Origin: Iamia sp964643485
Lineage (GTDB): Bacteria; Actinomycetota; Acidimicrobiia; Acidimicrobiales; Iamiaceae
Assembly (NCBI GenBank): GCA_964643485.1
Contig: CAZXRA010000108.1
Location: 1-26,108 of the forward strand
DNA length: 26,108 nt
Direction of reading: 5' to 3'
The translations under genes were made by a program, and so were the position numbers. This document shows, one piece after another, positions 19,770 through 26,108 of the stretch. Position 1 is the stretch's first letter, and each line of letters starts with the position of its first letter. The notes below the pieces were generated by a model. That model did no database searches. It was not told the origin of the DNA and saw only the letters and a list, made by a program, of their open reading frames with translations.

Positions 19770-19979
19770 GGCGCAGTTCTCGGGGAGGGCCTCCCCGTCG
19801 TAGGCCGCTCCGATGCAGCTCTGCGACTTCACGAGGCCACCGTCCGTGCCCCCGCCGACGAACATCAGGGCTCCGATGCAGACCAGGGCGATCAGGGCGA
19901 GGAGCAAGGCGTACTCGACCAGGCTGGCGCCCTTCTCGGCGCCGAGTCGAGCCCACAGATCACGCACGGCGTCGAGCAT
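19764..19979 (-). CDS. flp: Flp/Fap-type pilin (type IVb, Tad pilus major subunit)
   Basis: Encodes 71 aa. A short charged leader ends in Gly17, then ASLVEYALLLALIALVCIGA: cleavage after Gly17 would put Glu at +5 and Tyr at +6, the Flp prepilin signature processed by a TadV/CpaA peptidase. The hydrophobic helix (18-43) is followed by a short polar tail with two cysteines (Cys55, Cys69) that could form a loop disulfide, longer than in minimal Flp pilins. ATG at 19979 is chosen because it follows AAGGA at good distance and gives a normal leader; the frame is open further upstream. It lies at the 3' end of the tad gene group, 90 nt after the GT-C-like gene, and probably makes the pilus fibre used for adhesion. 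Confidence 0.9.
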   Translation of the reverse strand: MLDAVRDLWARLGAEKGASLVEYALLLALIALVCIGALMFVGGGTDGGLVKSQSCIGAAYDGEALPENCAG

Positions 19980-19990
19980 GAGATGTCCTT

Positions 19991-20015
19991 CCGATGGTGG
20001 CAGGCCCCCCATCGG
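19991..20015 (-). promoter_or_regulatory. hairpin in the flp 5' leader, next to the ribosome binding site
   Basis: CCGATGG (19991-19997) and CCATCGG (20009-20015) form a perfect 7-bp stem with an 11-nt loop. On the pilin mRNA this hairpin ends directly against the AAGGA ribosome site (complement at 19986-19990). It could modulate pilin translation or act as an mRNA-stabilising or processing structure. Function is an inference. Confidence 0.4.
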
Positions 20016-20069
20016 CGCCTCTCCCTCACTCTGGATGGGCCGGACGACCCAATTCGCCACGGAGAGCGT

Positions 20070-21512
20070 CTAACCGGGCACAGCCACCATCCAGATGGCG
20101 TCCCGGTGGACGACCCGCCACCCGCCATCGCCTTCCAGCGCCCCACCGAGGGGAGTGTCGGCCTTCCAGAGCACGGCCGTCGCCCCATGGCGGGCCAACA
20201 CCTCCGACCAACCGGGGGCGGCATCCAGGAGGGTGCGGTAGTCCCGCACCAGGGCCACCGGGTACATGTCGACGCGATCGTCGATGAACACCCGGGCATC
20301 GGCCCCTCGGAGGGCCTCGCGGTAGTTGCCGACGTAGTCGTAGGACACCACCCGGGCGCCCTCGTCCCACAGGCCGTCGCCCTCCATCCAGGCCACGGCT
20401 TCGACGGGGTAACCCTCGAGGTCGGTGTCGGGCCCGCGGAGCAGGCTCGCCGTGACGACGAGCCCGAGGGCCGTCAGCACCGTCCCGGTGACGAGCGCGC
20501 CCCGGCGCGAGAGGGTGGGAGCCAACCGGCCCAGGCGGGGCACGGCGCCGGCCAGGACAGGGGTCATCACCAGCAGCAGCGGGGCCGCGTTCCGCTGGGC
20601 CGTGAGGGCCAGCCCCCCGAACACGAGGAGCGGGAGGGCGTCCCGCCAACGGGGGGCCCGCATCAGGCCCACGACCGCGGCCAGGAAGAGCCCGAGGACG
20701 AGGATCTCGGGAAGCCTCTCGTAGGTCGGTGCCTGCCACTCGACCACCTGCTGGAAGGCCTCGCTCTTCTGGGTCACGGAGGCCGGGAACACCAGCAGCC
20801 GCGGCCCCAGCGGGTTGACCGCACCCAGGGCGACGCCCACCGCCGCCCACCGGAGGGCGCGGACCTCGGGCCCCCAGGTCCCCCGGTCGAGGCGCCCCCC
20901 GACGGCGTACAGGGCCAGCAGGACGAGGGCGAACGGGAAGGAACCGTGGGTGTTGACCCAGATCCAGGCAATGGGCACCAACCACCGAGGGTCGAGGCGC
21001 CCGTCGGCGGCGAACATCACCGCCACCAACCCGAGGAGGCCGAACAGCAGGGGGCGCCCGGACCAGGACCCGGTCGCCGCGGCCAGCACCGCGCCGGTGA
21101 CGGCGATGCGCACGAAGATCGACCGTGAGCGGTCGGTGAACGCCCAGACGGCGGCGCCCAGCCCCGCGGTCAGCAGCCCCTGCAGGAGCCGCACCCCCCC
21201 GAGGCCCGCCACCCGCTCGGCCCCGGCGTAGGCCAGGGAGGCGAACCAGCTCTGCACGACCCAGGGGTCGCCGGCGGCCGTGAACGAGTAGGGGTCGGAC
21301 CGGGGGACCCCCCCGTCCAGGATCAGGCGACCCGTCGCCAGGTGGGTCAGGAAGCTGTTGTCGGACAGGGAGGCCATGCCCATGCGCAGCCCCCACAGCG
21401 CGGCCAGCGCCCCGAAGACGAAGGTGGCCGGGACGCGCCCTGAGGACAGGTCCCGGACCTGACCGGGACCCGCCACCACGACCGGGTCCGCGACCTCCGG
21501 AGCGTCGGCCAT
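20070..21512 (-). CDS. GT-C-like polytopic membrane protein in the tad locus
   Basis: Encodes 480 aa with about ten hydrophobic segments. After the first helix comes SDNSFLTHLATGRLILDGGVPRSDPYSF-type sequence (Asp51, His57, then Gly/Pro and SDPYS), followed by PWVVQSWFASLAYAG. This 'D...HL.tGr.il..G.vPr.DpyS' pattern is seen in GT-C-superfamily membrane proteins of unknown substrate. The C-terminal 120 residues are soluble-looking and extracytoplasmic by expectation (WMEGDGLWDEGARVVSYDY). It starts 17 nt after tadC and precedes the pilin gene, so it probably belongs to the same transcript; pilin or cell-surface glycosylation is a possible role. The ATG at 21512 is preceded by a GGGGACGG stretch. 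Function is not established. Confidence 0.75.
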   Translation of the reverse strand: MADAPEVADPVVVAGPGQVRDLSSGRVPATFVFGALAALWGLRMGMASLSDNSFLTHLATGRLILDGGVPRSDPYSFTAAGDPWVVQSWFASLAYAGAERVAGLGGVRLLQGLLTAGLGAAVWAFTDRSRSIFVRIAVTGAVLAAATGSWSGRPLLFGLLGLVAVMFAADGRLDPRWLVPIAWIWVNTHGSFPFALVLLALYAVGGRLDRGTWGPEVRALRWAAVGVALGAVNPLGPRLLVFPASVTQKSEAFQQVVEWQAPTYERLPEILVLGLFLAAVVGLMRAPRWRDALPLLVFGGLALTAQRNAAPLLLVMTPVLAGAVPRLGRLAPTLSRRGALVTGTVLTALGLVVTASLLRGPDTDLEGYPVEAVAWMEGDGLWDEGARVVSYDYVGNYREALRGADARVFIDDRVDMYPVALVRDYRTLLDAAPGWSEVLARHGATAVLWKADTPLGGALEGDGGWRVVHRDAIWMVAVPG

Positions 21513-21529
21513 CACCGCCGTCCCCGGGC

Positions 21530-22447
21530 TCACCCGCCGAAGCCCTCCATGATGTTGAGCACCGCCGGGCCCAGGACCACGATGAACAGGGCCGGGAACA
21601 CGCAGAACACCATGGGGATCAGCATCTTCACCGGCGCCTTCTGGGCCTTCTCCTGGGCCAGCTGCTTGCGCTTGATGCGCATCTCCTCGGCCTGGGCCCG
21701 CAGGACCCGTCCGATGGACACGCCGAAGCTGTCGGCCTGGATGATGGCCAGGACGAAGGAGCGCAGCTCGGACACGTTGCAGCGTCGCTCCATGTTGCGC
21801 ATGGCGTCGCTCCGGCTGGCCCCGGCCCGCACCTCGCCCAGCATGCGGGTGAACTCGTCGGTCAGGGCGCCGGGCACGGCGCTCACCGTGCGGTCGAGGG
21901 CCTGCTCGAACCCGAGGCCGGCCTCGACGGAGATCACCAGGAGGTCGAGCACGTCGGGCAGGGCGGTACGGATGGCCACCTTCCGCTCCTCGACCCGTCG
22001 GGTCAGGAGGACGTCGAGGCCCTTGAAGAGGAGGAACCCGCCGATCCCGGCCAGGGCGAGGCCGAGCATCCCCTCCATCTTCATGACGCCGAGGACGAAG
22101 ACCACCCACGGCAGCACCAGGATCTGAGCCAGGGTGCGAGCGGCCATGAACCGTTCGTAGCTCTTGGACCCGTTGTGGCCGAGCGACAGGAACTGGCCCC
22201 GTATCCGCTCGATCGAGCCGAGAGGCGTCAGCCGCTTGCCCAGGGTGAGCAGTCCCTGGAAGACAGGAGCGACGGCCCGCTCGGTGACCGGCTTGAGCAG
22301 TTCCTGGTCACGGACGTTGGTGACCTCGTAGCCGTCGAGCTGGCGCAGCGAGGCGCGGATCGTGGCCCGCTCGTCGGCCTGTCCGAGCACGGTCACGAGG
22401 CCGATGACGATCGCGGCGAAGATCAGCGCGAGTCCCAGGATGAGCAT
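21530..22447 (-). CDS. tadC: TadC inner-membrane platform protein (T2SSF family)
   Basis: Encodes 305 aa. There is an N-terminal membrane segment (1-22), a cytoplasmic stretch, two membrane segments (about 103-145), a T2SSF cytoplasmic domain (about 163-270, with LPDVLDLLVISVEAGLGFEQAL and RAQAEEMRIKRKQLAQEKAQK) and a final hydrophobic stretch (272-297). TadB and TadC together form the membrane platform on which the TadA ATPase acts during Flp pilus assembly. Its ATG at 22447 has GAGGA upstream, and it follows tadB by 51 nt. Length and topology are normal. Confidence 0.95.
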   Translation of the reverse strand: MLILGLALIFAAIVIGLVTVLGQADERATIRASLRQLDGYEVTNVRDQELLKPVTERAVAPVFQGLLTLGKRLTPLGSIERIRGQFLSLGHNGSKSYERFMAARTLAQILVLPWVVFVLGVMKMEGMLGLALAGIGGFLLFKGLDVLLTRRVEERKVAIRTALPDVLDLLVISVEAGLGFEQALDRTVSAVPGALTDEFTRMLGEVRAGASRSDAMRNMERRCNVSELRSFVLAIIQADSFGVSIGRVLRAQAEEMRIKRKQLAQEKAQKAPVKMLIPMVFCVFPALFIVVLGPAVLNIMEGFGG

Positions 22448-22498
22448 GGTGTCCTCAGCTCTCGGGGGTGAGGGGAGCGGGCAGGGCAGGGTCCACGG

Positions 22499-24448
22499 TC
22501 AGATCTCGATCGTGATGCACTTCTTCATCCACGCGAAGCCGATGCCCATGGTGACGACGGCGACGCCCAGGAGGATGTGGCCCAGCGACTGGGAGAACAG
22601 CGGCTCCATGTAGGAGGGGTTCACCACCGCCATGAGGCCGCCCAGGGCGATGGGCATGATGCCGAGGATGATGGCGCTCATCTTCCCCTCGGCGGTGAGG
22701 GAGGCGACGTCCCGGCGGAGGCGCTCGCGGTCGATCATGGTGTCGGACACCGTCATCAGGAGCTCGGCCAGGTTGCCGCCCACCTCCCGCTGGATCCCGA
22801 TGGCCATGACGACCCACTCGAAGTCCTTGCTCTGGATCCGTTCGGCCGAGGCATGGAGAGCGTCCTCCAGCTCACGACCGAGGCGCGCCTCGGTCATGGC
22901 CCGGCGCAGCTCGCGGCCCATGGGGCCGTCGGATTCGGTGGCCACGGCGTCCACTCCCTGCACCAGGGAGTAGCCCGCTCGGAGCGAACCGGCCAAGAGC
23001 TGGAGCATGTCGGGGAGTTGGGCGTTGAACGTCTTCTGGCGACGGCGGCCGAGGAAGCTCAGGACGGCGAGGGGCGTGATGAAGCCGAAGGCGCCGAAGA
23101 TCAGCACCCCGATGGGGCCCATGACGGGGAAGCCCAGGAGGGCGACGACGGCGGCGGCAGCGACGTAGAAGAACAGGGCCTCGGCCGCCCGGAGGGGCAG
23201 GTCGGCCTGTTCCATCAAGGCTTCGACCTTGACCAGGACTCCCTGCTTCTCGGCGATCTCCTCGGTGAGCTCCACGGCCCGCTGCACGAAGGCCGTCTGG
23301 GCGAACCCCTGGTCGGCCTCGGCCTGGGCCAGGCCCGGCTCGGTGTACTGCTGGAGCATGCGGTCGAGGCCGGACTCGTCCTTGGAGGCCAGGGCGGCCA
23401 CCGCCACCACGGCCAGGGCCACGGCGAGGCCCCCGGCCGCCACCACGATCATCAGGCCGACGTCGCCCCGCAGGAAGCCGGGCATGATCGAGCGCGACGT
23501 GGCCGGTGCGGCCAGGTTGGCCTCTCCCTGGGACACCCCGCCGGGGACGAAGGTGGCGGCCACGCTCTCGCCCCCCACGGTGATCGTCAGGTCGGTCTTC
23601 CCTTGTTCCTCCCCGGCCGAGAAGGTCACGACGTACTGGTTCGCCAGGGCCTGGCGCACCTCCTCCAGGCCGGCATCCAAGTCCGCGGGACCGGGAGCGG
23701 GGATGACCGCCCCGCCGGTCTGGCCCACCGTCCCCTCGATGGATCCCAGATCCGCCTGCTGCTGGGCGTCGTAGACCAGGGCGAACACCGCGGCCCCCGA
23801 CGCCTTCAGGGCCGAGACGGCCTGCGCCTCGGTCGTCTCCTGGTCGTTGTCGCCGTCGGCGATGAGCACGATGTTGGGCTGGAGCTCGCTGTCCGGCTCC
23901 AGCAGGAGGGCGGCGCGGCGGAGGCCGCCCCACAGGGCCGTCTCCCCGTCCTCGGGGGCGGAGAGGCGATCGATGGCGTCCCGGAGCTCGTCCTTGTCGG
24001 TGGTGACCTCGCTCAGGACCTCGACCTCGGTGTTGAACGACACGAGGCCCAGGGCCTCGTTGCCCTCCAGATCGTCCACCAGGCTCCGTAGCGTCTCCTG
24101 CGTCGCCGCCAGGCCGCCGTTGGTGCCCATGGAGCCCGACGTGTCCACGGCGACGACGATGGCCGTCTCGATGCCGGCCGTGGCCAGGGGCACGGGTGGC
24201 GGGTGCTCGACCTCGCGCCCGCCCTGGCGGACCACCAGATCCTCGAGGGCCTGGCGTTCGCCCGTCCAGATGAAGGAGGCCTGGACGGCGGTGGGATCGC
24301 TGGCGTCGACCTTGCGGACGGACAGGTCCGGCAGCTCCCCGCCCTCCTGGCCGAGCACGGCCGGGCCGGCGACGACGAGGAGGCAGGCGACGAACGAGGC
24401 GGCCAACCCCCCGAGCAGCCGGGTACGGCGGCGGGCGGGGGCGGTCAT
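22499..24448 (-). CDS. vWA domain-TadB fusion protein
   Basis: Encodes 649 aa, about twice a usual TadB. Residues 1-33 are a signal peptide (RRR, then LLGGLAASFVACLLVVAGPA). Residues about 94-272 are a von Willebrand A domain with a complete-looking MIDAS: VAVDTSGSMG (Asp102, Ser104, Ser106), Thr170 in GETALW, Asp198 in IADGDND. A linker leads to a membrane helix (331-353), where a normal TadB would begin. Then come a cytoplasmic linker, two helices (424-467), a T2SSF domain (LPDMLQLLAGSLRAGYSLVQG at 478-498; IQREVGGNLAELL at 552-564) and two C-terminal helices (592-612, 623-641). Topology puts the vWA domain outside and T2SSF inside. The ATG at 24448 overlaps the tadA stop as ATGA, so the fusion is in frame and single-gene. 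Ligand of the vWA part is unknown. Confidence 0.93.
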   Translation of the reverse strand: MTAPARRRTRLLGGLAASFVACLLVVAGPAVLGQEGGELPDLSVRKVDASDPTAVQASFIWTGERQALEDLVVRQGGREVEHPPPVPLATAGIETAIVVAVDTSGSMGTNGGLAATQETLRSLVDDLEGNEALGLVSFNTEVEVLSEVTTDKDELRDAIDRLSAPEDGETALWGGLRRAALLLEPDSELQPNIVLIADGDNDQETTEAQAVSALKASGAAVFALVYDAQQQADLGSIEGTVGQTGGAVIPAPGPADLDAGLEEVRQALANQYVVTFSAGEEQGKTDLTITVGGESVAATFVPGGVSQGEANLAAPATSRSIMPGFLRGDVGLMIVVAAGGLAVALAVVAVAALASKDESGLDRMLQQYTEPGLAQAEADQGFAQTAFVQRAVELTEEIAEKQGVLVKVEALMEQADLPLRAAEALFFYVAAAAVVALLGFPVMGPIGVLIFGAFGFITPLAVLSFLGRRRQKTFNAQLPDMLQLLAGSLRAGYSLVQGVDAVATESDGPMGRELRRAMTEARLGRELEDALHASAERIQSKDFEWVVMAIGIQREVGGNLAELLMTVSDTMIDRERLRRDVASLTAEGKMSAIILGIMPIALGGLMAVVNPSYMEPLFSQSLGHILLGVAVVTMGIGFAWMKKCITIEI

Positions 24449-25809
24449 CGGCCACCGCCCCGGCGGACGAACTGCTCCGGCGTGAAGACCTCGGGGCCGA
24501 GGCGGATGCCCAGGTCGGCCAGCTTCTCGGCGAACTTGGGCCGGGTCCCGGTGGCCTTCAGGTGGCCCCGGAAGCGACCGTGCTCGTCGACCCCCATGCC
24601 GTAGTCGAACATGAAGATGTCCTGCATGGTGATGGTGTCGCCCTCCATGCCCTGGACCTCGGAGATGTTGATCACCCGGCGGGTCCCGTCCCGGAGGCGC
24701 CCGATCTGCACCACGGCGTCGACGGCCGAGGCGATCTGGTGGCGGATGGCGGTGAGGGGGAGGTCGTAGCCGGCCATCAGGACCAGGGTCTCCAAGCGGG
24801 CCATACAGTCGCGGGCGGTGTTGGCGTGGATGGTGGTGAGCGAGCCGTCGTGGCCCGTGTTCATGGCCTGGAGCATGTCCAGGGCCTCGCCGCTTCGACA
24901 CTCGCCCACGACGATGCGGTCGGGGCGCATGCGGAGGGTGTTCTTCACCAGGTCGCGGATGCTGATCGCCCCCTTGCCCTCGATGTTCGGCGGGCGGGCC
25001 TCCAGCGAGAGGACGTGCTCCTGGTGGAGCTGGAGCTCCTTGGCGTCCTCGACGGTCACGATGCGCTCGTCGCCCGGGATGAAGGACGACAGCACGTTCA
25101 GCATCGTCGTCTTACCGGTGCCGGTACCGCCGGACACGATGATGTTGAGCTTGCCGACGACCATGGCCTGGAGGAACCGGGCCGACGCCGCGTTCAGGGT
25201 GCCGAAGCGGATGAGGTCGTCGATCTGGAAGGGATCCTTGGCGAACTTCCGGATGGTGAGGAACGGCCCACCCACGGCGAGGGGGTGGATCACGGCGTTG
25301 ACGCGGGAGCCGTCGGGCAGGCGGGCGTCGCACAGGGGCGTCGCCTCGTCGATGCGCCGGCCCACCTGGGCCACGATCTTGTCGATGATGCGCCGCAGGT
25401 GCTGGTCGTCCACGAAGGTGGCGTTGGTCTTCTCCACCTTGCCCGAGCGCTCCACGAAGACGGAGTCGGGGCCGTTGACCATGACCTCGGAGATCTCGTC
25501 CGTGCGGAGCAGGCGGTCGATGGGGCCGTAGCCCAGGATGTCGTCGGACACGTCCTGGATGAGCTGGGCCTTGTCGGCGGCCGAGAGCGGAGCCCGCTCC
25601 TGGGCCAGGGCCGAGTGCAGCTGCTCGTGGACCCGGCGCCTGAGGTCGTCCTCGGTGAGGCGCTTGTCGTAGAGGATCGGGCCCAGCTCATCGATGAGGT
25701 GGTGGTGGATCTTCTGACGCAGCTCGTCGATCACCGGGTCCCGGCGCTTGGCAGCGGAGAGCCCGCTGGTCTGCGGGTTGGCTTCGTGGAGGCGCTTGTA
25801 GAGGGACAT
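24445..25809 (-). CDS. tadA: Tad pilus assembly ATPase TadA/CpaF
   Basis: Encodes 454 aa. Secretion ATPase of the GspE/VirB11 superfamily that powers Flp pilin assembly at the cytoplasmic face. An N-terminal helical region (about 25-105) precedes the conserved LGYGPIDRLLRTDEISEVMV (92-111), DARLPDGSRVNAVIHPLA (161-178), Walker A SGGTGTGKTTML (226-237), the Asp/Glu box TVEDAKELQL, Walker B DRIVVGECRSGEALDML (297-313) and the His box GSLTTIHANT. The ATG at 25809 is chosen since upstream in-frame sequence (back to 25863) looks unlike the family; no strong ribosome site is visible. A small hairpin, CGGCG/CGCCG (25821-25836), lies in the leader. It overlaps the vWA-tadB gene by 4 nt. Confidence 0.96.
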   Translation of the reverse strand: MSLYKRLHEANPQTSGLSAAKRRDPVIDELRQKIHHHLIDELGPILYDKRLTEDDLRRRVHEQLHSALAQERAPLSAADKAQLIQDVSDDILGYGPIDRLLRTDEISEVMVNGPDSVFVERSGKVEKTNATFVDDQHLRRIIDKIVAQVGRRIDEATPLCDARLPDGSRVNAVIHPLAVGGPFLTIRKFAKDPFQIDDLIRFGTLNAASARFLQAMVVGKLNIIVSGGTGTGKTTMLNVLSSFIPGDERIVTVEDAKELQLHQEHVLSLEARPPNIEGKGAISIRDLVKNTLRMRPDRIVVGECRSGEALDMLQAMNTGHDGSLTTIHANTARDCMARLETLVLMAGYDLPLTAIRHQIASAVDAVVQIGRLRDGTRRVINISEVQGMEGDTITMQDIFMFDYGMGVDEHGRFRGHLKATGTRPKFAEKLADLGIRLGPEVFTPEQFVRRGGGR

Positions 25810-25901
25810 CGAAACACCATCGGCGCGGTTTCGCCGAGTGTGAGAGCACGTCCCGAGGTTCACCGTGGGTTACCAACGAGGTGACTCTCAGCGGTCGTAG
25901 C

Positions 25902-26108
25902 TCAGCGCTTCTTCTTCTTGGACGCGGCCGGGATGTAGCAGTCGGCGAGGGTCTCGAAGGCCCGGGCGATCGAGCTGCGGGGGGCGTCGATGACGACCGG
26001 CACGCTCTTGTTGATCGACTGGGGCACGACGATGTCGCTGGGCAGCTGGGTCTCGGCCTTGATCTGGAGGGTCCGCTCGACCTCGCTCACGTCCAGGCGC
26101 ACCTTGGT
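25902..26108 (-). CDS. C-terminal part of CpaE/TadZ-like ATPase (5' end outside window)
   Basis: Only the last 68 residues are visible. The frame is open to the window edge (TKVRLDVSEVERTL) and continues with the motif order of the CpaE/TadZ C-terminus: IKAETQLPSDIVVPQSINKS, then VPVVIDAPRSSIARAFETLA. CpaE/TadZ proteins are MinD-like ATPases that place the Tad apparatus at a pole. Position directly before tadA, with a 92-nt gap (25810-25901), supports this. The protein ends in a lysine-rich tail, SKKKKR. The catalytic part cannot be seen, so the call rests on this end and on context. Confidence 0.75.
   Translation of the reverse strand, partial: TKVRLDVSEVERTLQIKAETQLPSDIVVPQSINKSVPVVIDAPRSSIARAFETLADCYIPAASKKKKR

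Noticed and set aside
22577..24091. A 504-aa open frame on the plus strand
   Set aside because: Antisense to the vWA-TadB gene in the same register; composition is that of a reverse-complement shadow.
25841..25890. TGAGAG...CTCTCA inverted repeat upstream of tadA
   Set aside because: Only 6 bp with 38 nt between the arms; not distinguishable from chance.

Overview
The window is GC-rich (roughly 70% by eye), gene-dense chromosomal DNA of a high-GC Gram-positive lineage. The best guess is an uncultured actinobacterium, possibly an Acidimicrobiia-type organism. This rests on codon usage, actinobacterial-looking UvrA/UvrB, a Cheo/LexA-type SOS box, and several starts with a TANNNT box only 7-9 nt upstream, which suggests leaderless mRNAs. 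No 16S rRNA or other decisive marker is present, so the assignment is an inference.

Layout. (1) 1-1081, minus: GT-C/GT87-like membrane glycosyltransferase, cut by the window edge. (2) 1305-2399, plus: nadA, quinolinate synthase. (3) 2226-9862, minus: a compact surface-polysaccharide operon read leftward. In transcription order it holds an initiating polyprenyl glycosylphosphotransferase, an ExoA-like GT2, a Gfo/Idh dehydrogenase, a hexapeptide acyltransferase, a DegT aminotransferase, a GT4 and a Wzx-type flippase. Nearly every junction is a 1-4 nt overlap. The dehydrogenase/acyltransferase/aminotransferase trio looks like a module that makes an N-acylated amino sugar nucleotide (WbpB/WbpD/WbpE logic), which the glycosyltransferases would use. 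(4) 9938-11656, minus: another GT-C membrane protein. (5) 11701-17278, minus: uvrA, uvrB and coaE, with a perfect SOS-box match in front of uvrA. (6) 17346-19749, plus: a NarX/DesK-type histidine kinase and a NarL-type response regulator. (7) 19764-26108, minus: a Tad/Flp pilus locus. In transcription order it holds a cpaE/tadZ-like C-terminus (cut by the edge), the tadA/cpaF ATPase, a tadB gene fused to an exported von Willebrand A domain, tadC, a GT-C-like membrane protein and a small Flp pilin.

The most unusual item is the 649-aa vWA-TadB fusion: signal peptide, extracytoplasmic vWA domain with a MIDAS, then a full TadB-like platform protein. It would place a potential ligand-binding or force-sensing domain directly on the inner pilus motor platform. 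Next come the SOS-box/leaderless promoter of uvrA, a 174-nt convergent coding overlap between wzx and nadA, a short symmetrical hairpin that holds both stop codons of the convergent response-regulator and pilin genes, and a hairpin directly upstream of the pilin ribosome binding site.

No rRNA, tRNA, CRISPR array, insertion sequence or prophage signature was seen. All intergenic gaps are under 300 bases; the largest is 1082-1304.
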